From NCBI GenBank assembly GCA_964621615.1, contig CAZUMW010000024.1, positions 1 through 64,000 of the forward strand: a stretch of 64,000 nucleotides of DNA, read 5' to 3'. The position numbers and the translations under genes were made by a program. The stretch comes from CAZUMW01 sp964621615. GTDB lineage: Bacteria > Desulfobacterota > WTBG01 > CAIYCZ01 > CAIRTM01. Under the pieces are notes generated by a model. That model was not told where the DNA came from and made no database searches. It was given only the letters and a program-made list of their open reading frames with translations. Positions within the stretch are counted from its first letter, which is position 1; each line of letters starts with the position of its first letter. Positions 54,267 to 63,697 of the stretch are shown piece after piece.

Positions 54267-54532
54267 TACTCTTTTTGCCTTCAACCTCCAGTTTTTTCTT
54301 TAAAAACCACACGCAGTATGATATAAAAATTGAAATTATGCTGCCCGCACCACAGGTGTGTGTTTTCTTGCCTTGATTCTTTGTCTGCGGGAGACCGAGC
54401 GCTTTGTGCACGGAGGCAAAAGGAAACCCTCAATTCCCGTGGAGCTTTGCCTTTCGGCGTCTGGCCGAAATTCAAAGCCGGGCTCTTTGACCCCGGCTGT
54501 TTACTTCATGTTTGCAGCTTTATGATCAGTTT
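54263..54532. other. rsmG-parA intergenic region with hairpins
   Basis: 270 bp. Hairpins include TTTCGGCG..CTGGCCGAAA near 54450 and AGCCGGG..CCCCGGCT near 54476-54500. Short ORFs in both directions are low-complexity and probably incidental. It may carry a mobile repeat, an RNA leader or the parAB promoter; none can be fixed. Confidence 0.4.
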
Positions 54533-55303
54533 ATGGCAAAAATAATCTGCATAGCAAACCAAAAAGGGGGGGTAGGTAAAACCTCCACGGCGATCAACCT
54601 GGGTGCCTCTATCGCCATCAACAAGAAAAGAACGCTCATAATCGATATGGATCCCCAGGGTAACGCCGGCAGCGGTATGGGGGTATCAATACAAAACGGT
54701 ATGAGTGTCTACCATGCGCTTGTAGACAATCACCGTATAACCTCCCTGGTACAGGAAACCCCTGTTGAAAACCTTGAGTTTGTGGCCTCAAACATTGATC
54801 TTACCGGTGCGGAGATTGAACTGGTAAACATGCCGCACCGCGAATACCGGCTCAGAAAAAGCCTTGAGGAGGTGCATGAGCATTTTGACTACATCCTTGT
54901 TGACTGTCCCCCCTCACTGGGCCTGCTGACCGTTAATTCCCTTGTTGCTTCCGACAGTGTGCTGATTCCGCTTCAGTGCGAATATTATGCTCTAGAGGGG
55001 CTCAGCCAGCTGCTCAACACCGTAAAGCTGGTAAAAAACCGGTTGAATGAACAGTTGCGGCTTGAAGGCATACTGCTCACGATGTTTGATAAGCGCAACA
55101 ACCTGTCGCACCAGGTAGCCCATGAAATCACCCGGCATTTTTCACAGTATGTGTTCAGTGTGGTCATCCCGCGGACCGTTCGCCTTGCCGAAGCCCCCAG
55201 CCATGGAAAGCCGATCTGTATGTATGATAATATGTCAATCGGCTCTCAGCGATACCAGGAGCTGGCAGAATGTATTTTACAAAGAGAAAGGACTGTCTCA
55301 TGA
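54533..55303 (+). CDS. parA: Chromosome partitioning ATPase ParA (Soj)
   Basis: 256 residues from ATG 54533. The upstream in-frame ATG at 54512 adds seven residues. Deviant Walker A is ANQKGGVGKTSTAINLG, then IDMDPQGNAGSGMG and LVDCPPSLGLLTVNSL. It moves the ParB-parS complex on the nucleoid. The stop overlaps the parB start (ATGA). Confidence 0.97.
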   Translation: MAKIICIANQKGGVGKTSTAINLGASIAINKKRTLIIDMDPQGNAGSGMGVSIQNGMSVYHALVDNHRITSLVQETPVENLEFVASNIDLTGAEIELVNMPHREYRLRKSLEEVHEHFDYILVDCPPSLGLLTVNSLVASDSVLIPLQCEYYALEGLSQLLNTVKLVKNRLNEQLRLEGILLTMFDKRNNLSHQVAHEITRHFSQYVFSVVIPRTVRLAEAPSHGKPICMYDNMSIGSQRYQELAECILQRERTVS

Positions 55304-56157
55304 CAAAAAAGCGCGGTCTGGGCAAAGGCATCGGGGCGTTGATACCGGATGTTGATACGGGCTTCACGGATGACCGTGAAATGATCAGGCAGATAGCTGT
55401 TGAGAATATCCGGGCCAATCCGTATCAGCCGCGCAAGCAGATAGCGGAAGAAAAAATCCAGGAGCTGAGTGCATCGATTCAGGAAAAAGGAATACTGCAG
55501 CCGCTGCTGGTAAAAAAAGACGGGCCGGACTACATACTTATCGCCGGAGAGCGCCGTCTTGTGGCTGCTCGCCGGGCCGGTTTTGGCACGGTTCCGGCTG
55601 TTGTGCGAGAGGCGGACGAACAGCAGATGCAGGAACTGGCGCTCATCGAAAACATTCAGCGGGAGGATCTGAATGTTGTTGAAGAGGCGCAGGCCTATGA
55701 AAGCCTTATAGAGCGGTTCGGATACACTCAGGAGGATTTGTCGCGGCGTGTTGGCAAAAGCCGTACAGCGGTAACCAATTCGCTCCGGCTGCTGAAGCTT
55801 GCCGATACGATAAAGCAGGATCTGCTTGATGGAAAAATAACCATGGGCCATGCCCGTGCATACCTGGGGGTTGACGGGGCACATCAGCGGGAAGTCCACC
55901 GCACGGTGATAAAAAAAAGCCTGTCTGTCCGCCAGACTGAAAATCTTATTAAAAAATTAAAATCAGGCCAGAAGAGTCCGGAAAAACAGAACAGAAAAAG
56001 CGATGAATCTGTCCAGTTCAGATATATGCGGGAAGAGCTGCAGAAAAAATTCAGCACCCGGGTTGATATCAGGCAGCAGGGAAAAAAGGGAAAAATTGTA
56101 ATTGAATATTATTCCCCGGAAGAATTTGAACGAATTTATGATTTGCTGAGGAGTTGA
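55300..56157 (+). CDS. parB: Chromosome partitioning protein ParB (Spo0J)
   Basis: 285 residues from ATG 55300, coupled to parA by a 4-base overlap; an in-frame start 30 bases upstream lies in parA. The CTPase/ParB domain has NPYQPRKQ, ILQPLLVKK and IAGERRLVAARRAG, with ENIQREDLNVVEEAQAYESL next. The HTH YTQEDLSRRVGKSRTAVTNS follows, then a C-terminal dimerisation part. It loads at parS. Confidence 0.97.
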   Translation: MTKKRGLGKGIGALIPDVDTGFTDDREMIRQIAVENIRANPYQPRKQIAEEKIQELSASIQEKGILQPLLVKKDGPDYILIAGERRLVAARRAGFGTVPAVVREADEQQMQELALIENIQREDLNVVEEAQAYESLIERFGYTQEDLSRRVGKSRTAVTNSLRLLKLADTIKQDLLDGKITMGHARAYLGVDGAHQREVHRTVIKKSLSVRQTENLIKKLKSGQKSPEKQNRKSDESVQFRYMREELQKKFSTRVDIRQQGKKGKIVIEYYSPEEFERIYDLLRS

Positions 56158-56162
56158 CCATT

Positions 56163-58604
56163 ATGAAAAAAGCTAACAATGGTGCCGATGCGGCCAAACA
56201 GTACGGCGCGGAAAGCATACGCGTGCTGGAAGGTCTGGAGGCGGTGCGCAAGCGCCCCGCCATGTACATCGGGAGCACTGATTCTCTGGGGCTGCATCAT
56301 CTGGTGTACGAGGTCGTGGACAATTCAATCGATGAGGCCATGGCAGGGTATTGTGACAGCATACAGGTGGTGATTCACCTTGATGACAGCGTTTCGGTGT
56401 CTGATAACGGACGCGGCATACCGGTTGATATGCACCCAACAGAGAAAAAAGCCGCGGCGGAAGTGGTAATGACCATGCTGCACGCGGGCGGAAAATTTGA
56501 CCACGCTGCCTACAAAGTCTCCGGCGGCCTCCACGGGGTGGGGGTTTCGGTGGTAAACGCGCTGTCAGAGCACCTGGATCTTGAAATCTGGCGTGATAAA
56601 AAAGTGTATTTCCAGGCCTATAAGCGCGGCGTTCCCCAGACCCCGCTCGAAGTGGTCGGCAATACGCGCAAGGCGGGAACAAAGGTGGTGTTCAAGCCGG
56701 ATTCAGAAATCTTTGAAACAACCAATTTCAGCTTCGATATCCTGTCAAACCGGCTCAGAGAAATAGCGTTTCTGAACAGAGGGCTGTCCATAACCATCGA
56801 GGATGAGCGCAGCGAAAAAAAACATGAATTCTGTTATAAGGGCGGTATAAATTCGTTTGTCGAATATCTTAATAAAAATAAAAACACCCTGTATCCCAAA
56901 CCGATTTTCATAAGCGGCGAGCGCGATGACATTGTTGTTGAAATATCGATGCAGCACAACGACGGCTATTCTGAAAACACTTTTTCGTTTGCCAATAATA
57001 TTAACACCCGGGAAGGGGGAACGCACCTGGTTGGCTTTAAATCCGCGCTGACCAGGACAGTGAACAGCTATGCCGCCAATGCCCGCGTGGCAAAAAGTTT
57101 CAAGGGCACGCTTGACGGCGATGATATCCGCGAGGGGCTCTCCTGCGTTATCAGTGTGAAAATCCCGGATCCCCAGTTTGAGGGGCAGACCAAAACAAAG
57201 CTGGGAAACAGCGAGGTAAAAGGCATTGTCGAAAGCCTCATAAACGACAAGCTTGCCTCGTATCTTGAAGAGCATCCTGCGGTAGGCAATAAAATACTGG
57301 AAAAAGCAATCGATGCCTCACGGGCCCGCGATGCGGCACGCCGCGCAAAGGAGCTTACGCGGCGAAAAACCGCTCTTGATTCGGGCCTGCTTCCCGGCAA
57401 GCTTGCCGATTGCCAGGAAAAGGATCCTCAGTTTGCAGAGCTGTTTCTGGTGGAGGGCGACTCTGCCGGCGGATCGGCAAAAGCCGGGCGCGATCGCAAA
57501 AACCAGGCTATTTTGCCGCTCAAAGGGAAAATCCTCAATGTCGAAAAAGCCCGCTATGACAAAATGCTGCAAAACGAGGAAATAAAAACCGTCATAACCG
57601 CGCTGGGGACCAGTATCGGCAAGGATGATTTCGATGTTTCCAAGCTGCGCTACCATAAGGTGATCATAATGACGGATGCGGATGTGGACGGCTCTCATAT
57701 CAGAACCCTGCTGCTGACGTTTTTTTTCAGACAAATGCCGGGCCTTATCGAGCGGGGACATCTCTACATAGCGCAGCCGCCGCTGTTCCGGGTAAAGCGC
57801 GGCAAACAAAAGGCCAGCTATATCAATGATGAGCCGGCGCTCGAGCATTATCTGCTTGAAAGCGGCATTGATCAGGTAAGGGTCGGCTCCAAAGGCAGCG
57901 ACACCACGGTGAGCGGCCAGCGGCTGCTCCAGCTGACCAAGCGGGCCATCGTGTTTGAGAAAATACTGACGAAAATGAGCAGGAAAGATCTTGACAGAAA
58001 CATTCTGAGCGCGCTTGCAATCGAAGGCTCTTTCGGTAAAGAAACGGTCTCGACAAAAGAGGGCATAAAGCAGCTGCTTTCGTCTTTGAAAAAACATGCA
58101 AGCTTCTTCTACGAATATATTACTCCTGCCCGGTTTGAGCTGATTGAGGATCCCGAGCACAACGGCTACTGCCTTAACTGTATGACCCAGACAAACGGCC
58201 GGGAAAAAATAATGCCCATCGATTTTGAACTGCTTATCTCCCCGGACATGATGGAGCTGAAAAAAATCGGGGCTCAGCTGCAGACAATAGGGGAGCCGCC
58301 GTTTGTTGTCGTTGAAAAGGGGGTTGAGCGGGAAGTGTCCACGTTGTCTGAGGTACTCTACTTTATTCTTGAACGGGGAAAGAAATCTCAGGAAATACAG
58401 CGCTATAAAGGCCTGGGAGAAATGAACCCCGATCAGCTGTGGGAGACCACCCTGGATCCGGCAAACCGCCGGCTGCTGCAGGTCACGATCGAGGATGCCG
58501 TGGAGGCAGACGAGGTGTTTACCATTCTCATGGGCGATCAGGTGGAGCCGCGCCGCGAATTTATTTATAACAATGCATTAAATGTTAGCAATCTTGATAT
58601 TTGA
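56163..58604 (+). CDS. gyrB: DNA gyrase subunit B
   Basis: 813 residues from ATG 56163 (GAGGAG upstream); the in-frame TTG at 56154 overlaps parB. GHKL ATPase motifs are YEVVDNSIDEAMAG and DNGRGIPVDMHP, then GGLHGVGVSVVNALS. TOPRIM has LFLVEGDSAGGSAKAGRDR near 425-445 and DADVDGSHIRTLLLTFFFR. The GyrB C-terminus ends with RYKGLGEMNPDQLWETTLDP. With gyrA it makes negative supercoils. Confidence 0.98.
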   Translation: MKKANNGADAAKQYGAESIRVLEGLEAVRKRPAMYIGSTDSLGLHHLVYEVVDNSIDEAMAGYCDSIQVVIHLDDSVSVSDNGRGIPVDMHPTEKKAAAEVVMTMLHAGGKFDHAAYKVSGGLHGVGVSVVNALSEHLDLEIWRDKKVYFQAYKRGVPQTPLEVVGNTRKAGTKVVFKPDSEIFETTNFSFDILSNRLREIAFLNRGLSITIEDERSEKKHEFCYKGGINSFVEYLNKNKNTLYPKPIFISGERDDIVVEISMQHNDGYSENTFSFANNINTREGGTHLVGFKSALTRTVNSYAANARVAKSFKGTLDGDDIREGLSCVISVKIPDPQFEGQTKTKLGNSEVKGIVESLINDKLASYLEEHPAVGNKILEKAIDASRARDAARRAKELTRRKTALDSGLLPGKLADCQEKDPQFAELFLVEGDSAGGSAKAGRDRKNQAILPLKGKILNVEKARYDKMLQNEEIKTVITALGTSIGKDDFDVSKLRYHKVIIMTDADVDGSHIRTLLLTFFFRQMPGLIERGHLYIAQPPLFRVKRGKQKASYINDEPALEHYLLESGIDQVRVGSKGSDTTVSGQRLLQLTKRAIVFEKILTKMSRKDLDRNILSALAIEGSFGKETVSTKEGIKQLLSSLKKHASFFYEYITPARFELIEDPEHNGYCLNCMTQTNGREKIMPIDFELLISPDMMELKKIGAQLQTIGEPPFVVVEKGVEREVSTLSEVLYFILERGKKSQEIQRYKGLGEMNPDQLWETTLDPANRRLLQVTIEDAVEADEVFTILMGDQVEPRREFIYNNALNVSNLDI

Positions 58605-58613
58605 TATAATTTT

Positions 58614-61049
58614 ATGGTAAAAAACATGGATTTAGATAATAACAAATTGCAGGTCAATATCGAGGACGAAATGCGCAAGTCCTATACGGACTATGCGATG
58701 AGCGTCATTATCGGCCGGGCGCTGCCTGATGCGCGCGACGGCCTCAAGCCGGTTCACCGAAGGATACTGTATGCCATGCATGACATGGGGCTGCAATATA
58801 ACCGGGCATATAAAAAATCAGCCCGCGTTGTCGGTGATGTTATCGGTAAATACCACCCGCACGGGGATGCGGCGGTGTATGATTCCATTGTCAGAATGGC
58901 TCAGGACTTCTCGCTTCGCGTACCTCTGGTGGACGGGCAGGGCAATTTCGGGTCAATGGACGGGGACCCGCCGGCGGCAATGCGATATACCGAAGCGCGG
59001 ATGGCGCGTATTTCATCCGAGCTGCTCGCGGATATCGATAAAGATACCGTTGACTTCATGCCCAACTATGATGAAACGCTGCAGGAGCCGTCCGTGCTGC
59101 CCGCAAAGGTGCCCAACCTGCTGCTGAACGGCGGGGCGGGAATTGCAGTGGGCATGGCAACCAATATTCCGCCCCACAACCTCTCCGAGCTTGTGGACGG
59201 GCTGATCGCGCTTATAAAAAATCCCGATACGGATGTTGCGACCCTGATGAAAATAATCCCCGGGCCTGATTTTCCCACAGGCGGATTTATAGAGGGCCGG
59301 GAGGGTATCGTCGAGGCCTACAAAACCGGCCGCGGCACGATCCGCATCCGCGCCCGCGCCTTTATTGAGAAAAAAGCAAAGGGCGACCGGGAGAGCATTA
59401 TCGTTTCCGAGCTTCCCTATCAGGTCAACAAGGCACGGCTGCTGGAGAAAATTGCAGAGCTGGTGCAAAACAAGCGCATCGAGGGAATCGCTGACATCAG
59501 AGACGAGTCGGACCGCGAAGGCGTGCGCATGGTCATCGACCTGAAAAAGGACGAGGTTGCGAAAGTTATTCTGAACAAGCTGTACAAGCTTACCAACATG
59601 CAGGTGTCCTTCGGCATTAATTTTCTTTCCATAGTTGACGGCAGGCCGCAGGTGCTGAACCTGAAGCAGCAGCTTCAGTATTTTATCGCCTTCCGCAAAG
59701 ACGTCATTATTCGCCGGACCGTATTTGAGCTGCGCAAGGCAGAGCACCGGCTGCATGTCCTGGAAGGTTTGAAGATCGCCCTGGACAACCTCGACGCCAT
59801 AATCTCCCTTATTAAGCAATCCGCCTCACCTGCAGCAGCCAAAGAGGCGCTGATGAGCTCGTTTGACCTGACCGATATTCAGGCGCAGGCTATTCTTGAT
59901 ATGCGCCTGCAGCGCTTGACCGCTCTCGAGCAGGATAAAATACTGCAGGAATACCAGGAAACACAAAAGCTCATTGCTCAGCTCAAAGCCATACTGGCAA
60001 GCGACCAGAAGGTGCTCGATATTATTGTGGACGAGCTTACGGCAATCAGGGAAACATACGGGGATGCCCGACGGACCGAAATCATCGACAAGTCTGAGGA
60101 AATAAACATTGAAGATATGATTGTCGAAGAGCAGATGGTGGTTACGGTTTCCAAGCGGGGCTACATCAAGCGCAATCCGGTAAGCCTCTACCGGACCCAG
60201 CACCGCGGCGGCAAAGGGGTCGCCGGTATGGCCACAAAAGATGAAGACTTTGTCGAGCAGCTGTTTGTCGCCTCCACACACGATTATGTTCTGGTGTTCA
60301 CCGATAAGGGAAAAGTATACTGGATAAAAACCTATGAAATCCCCCAGGCGAGCAGGACCGCGAGGGGCAAAGCAATTGTCAATCTGCTGCACCTGTCTTC
60401 GGGGGAGAACGTGGCGGCTGTGCTTCGCGTGAGCAAATTTGAAGAAGGCTATTTTGTTGTTATGGCAACCGAAAAAGGCATCATAAAGAAAACCGATCTG
60501 TCAGCCTACAGCCGGCCGCGCTCCAACGGTATTGCGGCCATTACCATAGATCCGGATGACCGCCTGATCTGGGTCGATATTACCGACGGGAATACGGAGA
60601 TTTTTCTGGGAACCAGAAAAGGCATGGGCATACGCTTCCACGAGCGGGAGGCACGGCCCCTGGGGCGTACGGCACGAGGCGTGCGGGGCGTGTCGTTGGG
60701 CAAAGATGATGCTGTCGTCGGCATGGAGGTTATCCGCGGAGATGCCACCCTTTTAACGATCACGGAAAAAGGGTACGGCAAGCGCAGTAACATCTCTGAA
60801 TACCGCCGCCAGTCCCGCGGCGGCAAAGGCATTATTACCATTAAAGCGGACGCACGAAACGGCAATGTTGTCAGCGTCAGGCAGGTAATGGACGAAGAAT
60901 CCATAATGCTTATAACCAACAGAGGGAAAATCATCAGAATAGCCGCGCACAATATCTCGGTTATCGGAAGAAACACAAAGGGCGTTCGGCTTATCGGAAT
61001 CGAAGGGGAAGAGCGGGTCGTCGGGGTTGCCAAGCTTGCGGATGCATGA
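58614..61049 (+). CDS. gyrA: DNA gyrase subunit A
   Basis: 811 residues. The catalytic Tyr is Y125 in AMRYTEARMA. The GyrA box QHRGGKGVAGM marks it as gyrase rather than topoisomerase IV. The quinolone-determining region reads GKYHPHGDAAVYDSIVRMAQ: the position equal to E. coli Ser83 is Ala. ATG 58614 and ATG 58626 are both possible starts and neither has a strong ribosome site. It begins 9 bp after gyrB. Confidence 0.98.
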   Translation: MVKNMDLDNNKLQVNIEDEMRKSYTDYAMSVIIGRALPDARDGLKPVHRRILYAMHDMGLQYNRAYKKSARVVGDVIGKYHPHGDAAVYDSIVRMAQDFSLRVPLVDGQGNFGSMDGDPPAAMRYTEARMARISSELLADIDKDTVDFMPNYDETLQEPSVLPAKVPNLLLNGGAGIAVGMATNIPPHNLSELVDGLIALIKNPDTDVATLMKIIPGPDFPTGGFIEGREGIVEAYKTGRGTIRIRARAFIEKKAKGDRESIIVSELPYQVNKARLLEKIAELVQNKRIEGIADIRDESDREGVRMVIDLKKDEVAKVILNKLYKLTNMQVSFGINFLSIVDGRPQVLNLKQQLQYFIAFRKDVIIRRTVFELRKAEHRLHVLEGLKIALDNLDAIISLIKQSASPAAAKEALMSSFDLTDIQAQAILDMRLQRLTALEQDKILQEYQETQKLIAQLKAILASDQKVLDIIVDELTAIRETYGDARRTEIIDKSEEINIEDMIVEEQMVVTVSKRGYIKRNPVSLYRTQHRGGKGVAGMATKDEDFVEQLFVASTHDYVLVFTDKGKVYWIKTYEIPQASRTARGKAIVNLLHLSSGENVAAVLRVSKFEEGYFVVMATEKGIIKKTDLSAYSRPRSNGIAAITIDPDDRLIWVDITDGNTEIFLGTRKGMGIRFHEREARPLGRTARGVRGVSLGKDDAVVGMEVIRGDATLLTITEKGYGKRSNISEYRRQSRGGKGIITIKADARNGNVVSVRQVMDEESIMLITNRGKIIRIAAHNISVIGRNTKGVRLIGIEGEERVVGVAKLADA

Positions 61050-61289
61050 CGCAATCAAGGTCATGGCCCGGCGTCAGAATGGCTGTGCCGCAATGCGTTT
61101 TTGTAGCCGCGCGCTTCAGCTTGTGGTTGTTTAGATATTTCAAGATGGTGCGCAGGCTAAAGCCCGCGCACTGCCAGGTTATCCATGAAGTATGACACAG
61201 CCTCCAGGGCGGCGTATGACAAAAAGATATTTTCCAGATGGTTTGTGAACAGGTGCTTCGGGGTTTAACGGTAAAAGGATTACAGAAAC
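61050..61289. other. gyrA-gpsA intergenic region with hairpin
   Basis: 240 bp with a stem GTGCGC-AGGCTAAAGCC-CGCGCAC at 61148-61171, a GC-rich hairpin of the kind seen in REP-like DNA. AAAAGGATTACAGAAAC precedes the gpsA start. No gene seen. Confidence 0.4.
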
Positions 61290-62309
61290 ATGTCTCCTCC
61301 CAATAACTACAGCGTGGGCGTTGTCGGTGCCGGCAGCTGGGGCTCGGCTATCGCGAACCTGCTTGCAGAAAAGGGCATACCGGTAGCGCTGTGGGTCTAC
61401 GAGCAGGAGCTGTGCCGAACCCTTAAGGATACGCTGTGCAACACGATGTATCTGCCCGATATCATTCTGAGCCCGGACATTGTGTTTACCGGCGATCTCG
61501 CAGAGGCGGTGGCGGATAAGGATGTGGTGTTCTGGGTTACGCCGGTCGCGGTGTTCAGAGACGTGTTTTCCCGGGCCCAGCCGCAGTGCGGCAGCCGGGC
61601 CATCCATGTGAGTGCTTCAAAAGGCATTGAAAACGACACCCTGAAGACAGTGTCGGGTATTGCAGCCGATAGTGCCGGCACGGAGATGCTGGATCGCTTT
61701 GTGGTGCTGTCGGGGCCGAGCTTTGCAAAGGAAGTGAGCAAAAAAATGCCCACCGCGGCGGTGGTTGCCTCGGCAGACAGCGCCCATGCCGCCTGTGTTC
61801 AGGAGATTCTTGCCACCCCGTTTTTCAGAACATACACCAGCGCCGATGTCTGCGGCGTGGAGCTCGGCGGCTCGCTGAAAAACGTTATCGCGATAGCGGC
61901 CGGAGTGATCGAGGGGCTGGGCTTCGGTCACAATACCCGGGCCGCGCTCATTACCCGCGGGCTGGCGGAAATTATCCGGCTCGGAACCGCTTTGGGCGCC
62001 GACCCCATGACGTTTGCCGGGCTGTCCGGCATGGGGGATCTGGTTCTTACCTGCACCAGCACGCTGAGCCGCAACTATTCTGTCGGGGTCAAGCTCGGCA
62101 GGGGCGAAACGCTCGACAGGATCCTCGGGGCCATGACCATGGTGGCAGAAGGGGTGTTCACCGCCCGGTCCGCATATGCGCTGAGTGAAAAAAACGGTGT
62201 CGATATGCCCATAGTTCAGGAGATGTACCGCATCCTTTTTGAAAACAAGCCACCGCAGGAGGCGCTCAAAGACCTTATGGGCCGTGAGCTGCGGCACGAG
62301 ACCGATTGA
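61290..62309 (+). CDS. gpsA: Glycerol-3-phosphate dehydrogenase (NAD(P)+)
   Basis: 339 residues. The Rossmann motif is VGAGSWGSAIANLLAEKG, then SASKGIEN, LSGPSFAKEV and the catalytic Lys in GGSLKNVIAIAAGV, with SGMGDLVLTC. It makes sn-glycerol-3-phosphate for phospholipids. It is followed 1 bp later by lptF. Confidence 0.97.
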   Translation: MSPPNNYSVGVVGAGSWGSAIANLLAEKGIPVALWVYEQELCRTLKDTLCNTMYLPDIILSPDIVFTGDLAEAVADKDVVFWVTPVAVFRDVFSRAQPQCGSRAIHVSASKGIENDTLKTVSGIAADSAGTEMLDRFVVLSGPSFAKEVSKKMPTAAVVASADSAHAACVQEILATPFFRTYTSADVCGVELGGSLKNVIAIAAGVIEGLGFGHNTRAALITRGLAEIIRLGTALGADPMTFAGLSGMGDLVLTCTSTLSRNYSVGVKLGRGETLDRILGAMTMVAEGVFTARSAYALSEKNGVDMPIVQEMYRILFENKPPQEALKDLMGRELRHETD

Positions 62310-62310
62310 C

Positions 62311-63510
62311 GTGATTCGCAGGAAGATACTGTTTACATATATTTTTACGGAACTGATGAGCCCCTTTTTCCTGGGGCTTTTCGTTTTTACGTTCATTTTG
62401 CTCATGAACAAGGTTCTGTATCTGATGGACCTTGTCGTGAACAAAGGCATCCCCTTCGGTGATGTGTGCTTTCTGGTGCTGTATTTGCTGCCCTCATTTC
62501 TTGTTCTCATCATACCCGTGTCGGTGCTGCTTGCCATATTAATCGCGCTGGGCAAATTTTCATCCGATGCCGAAGTGATCGCCATGAAGGCGTCCGGCAT
62601 AAGCCTGATGCAGATGCTCCCGCCCTTTGCCGCTGTGTGCTGTATCGGATTTCTGCTTACCGGGCTGCTTACCCTGTATCTGCTTCCCAAGGGAAACCGC
62701 GCCTTCAAATACCATCTGATCGAGCTTGCACAGACCTATTCGGCAGCCAATCTTGAGCAGGGGGTCTTTAACGAGCCGTTCGAGGATATGACAATCTATG
62801 CGCAGGCCTATGACCCTCAGGAGCAGAAAATCGACGGCATTCTGATAGCCGATAAGCGCGATCCGAACCTGCATCTGCTGATAGCGGCAGACAAGGGCAT
62901 TATCATTTCCGAGCCTGAAAACATGCTCCTGCGGTTCCGGCTGTTCGACGGGAGCCTGCACCGGTACAAAATAAAAGGCGGGTCGTATGAGTACGGGGTG
63001 TTTGACACCTACGAAATGAAGGTGTCCATGCGCGTGATGGAGGAGGAGCGAAGCGAGGTTGAATACCGGGAAATGTCTCTCGGGGCGCTGTTCCGTCTCG
63101 CCCGCGAGCGAAAGCAGCGGGGGGATTCGGCTGTCAGAATCGGGGTTGAAGTACACCAGCGCTTTGCCTTCCCGTTTGCCTGCCTGGTGTTCGGCATTCT
63201 GGGTGTGCCCCTTGGGGTATACTGGCGCCGCGGCGGACGGGCCTACGGGTTTGTGCTGAGTATTTTCATTGTATTTCTGTATTATCTGCTGCTCAGCACC
63301 GGCGAGAACCTGGCCAAAAGCGGGCTTCTGTTTCCGTGGATGGGCATCTGGCTCCCCAACGTGCTCCTGGGCGCTCTGGGCATATATGTTTTCCGGAAAG
63401 TATCGCGGGATCAGCCCATGCCGCTTGCATGGATTTTGTCCGGCTATGTGGAGCCGTTTTTTGAAAAAATACTGTCCCGCTTCATGAAAAAGAGAGCCGA
63501 CAGCCATTGA
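62311..63510 (+). CDS. lptF: LPS export permease LptF
   Basis: 399 residues from GTG 62311, 1 bp after the gpsA stop; upstream in-frame starts lie in gpsA. It has six membrane helices split by a large periplasmic beta-jellyroll (about 110-300). The start VIRRKILFTYIFTELMSPFF and the cytoplasmic coupling part SSDAEVIAMKASGISLMQML are typical of LptF. It works with LptG and LptB to move LPS toward the outer membrane. Confidence 0.92.
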   Translation: MIRRKILFTYIFTELMSPFFLGLFVFTFILLMNKVLYLMDLVVNKGIPFGDVCFLVLYLLPSFLVLIIPVSVLLAILIALGKFSSDAEVIAMKASGISLMQMLPPFAAVCCIGFLLTGLLTLYLLPKGNRAFKYHLIELAQTYSAANLEQGVFNEPFEDMTIYAQAYDPQEQKIDGILIADKRDPNLHLLIAADKGIIISEPENMLLRFRLFDGSLHRYKIKGGSYEYGVFDTYEMKVSMRVMEEERSEVEYREMSLGALFRLARERKQRGDSAVRIGVEVHQRFAFPFACLVFGILGVPLGVYWRRGGRAYGFVLSIFIVFLYYLLLSTGENLAKSGLLFPWMGIWLPNVLLGALGIYVFRKVSRDQPMPLAWILSGYVEPFFEKILSRFMKKRADSH

Positions 63511-63664
63511 ATCCCTTGGGGTTGTATTCCCCGCCGCTTGCGGCGTAAAATGGGGAAATGAGCGAATACATACACAAGAGTCACAATGTAACAGTATTGA
63601 TTGTATGAAGATCGCCAATTGTCTTTGTTTTAATACCCCGCTGCTTGCGGCGGGGTAGTTTATT
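63508..63664. repeat. REP-like two-hairpin element (copy B) between lptF and lptG
   Basis: It begins at the lptF stop codon: ATCCCTTGGGGTTG, then a hairpin CCCCGCCGCTTGCGGCG..GGGG. It ends with TACCCCGCTGCTTGCGGCGG and GGTAGTTTA. It shares 5' TCCCTnGGGGTT and 3' hairpin-GGTAGTT features with copy A at 52365-52566. It separates two genes that are normally adjacent. Confidence 0.65.
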
Positions 63665-63697
63665 GCCCTCGCGAGCTGAGCAAAGGAGTTTCACACG

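Noticed and set aside
54330..54545. 71-residue ORF before parA
   Set aside because: No ribosome site, no family, and low-complexity sequence over hairpins; it overlaps the parA start.
57318..58160. 280-residue minus-strand ORF
   Set aside because: Antisense shadow of gyrB.
59013..59819. 268-residue minus-strand ORF
   Set aside because: Antisense shadow of gyrA.
61617..63618. Long minus-strand ORFs of 363 and 352 residues
   Set aside because: They mirror gpsA and lptF, whose plus-strand products are unmistakable. High-GC third positions create such shadows.
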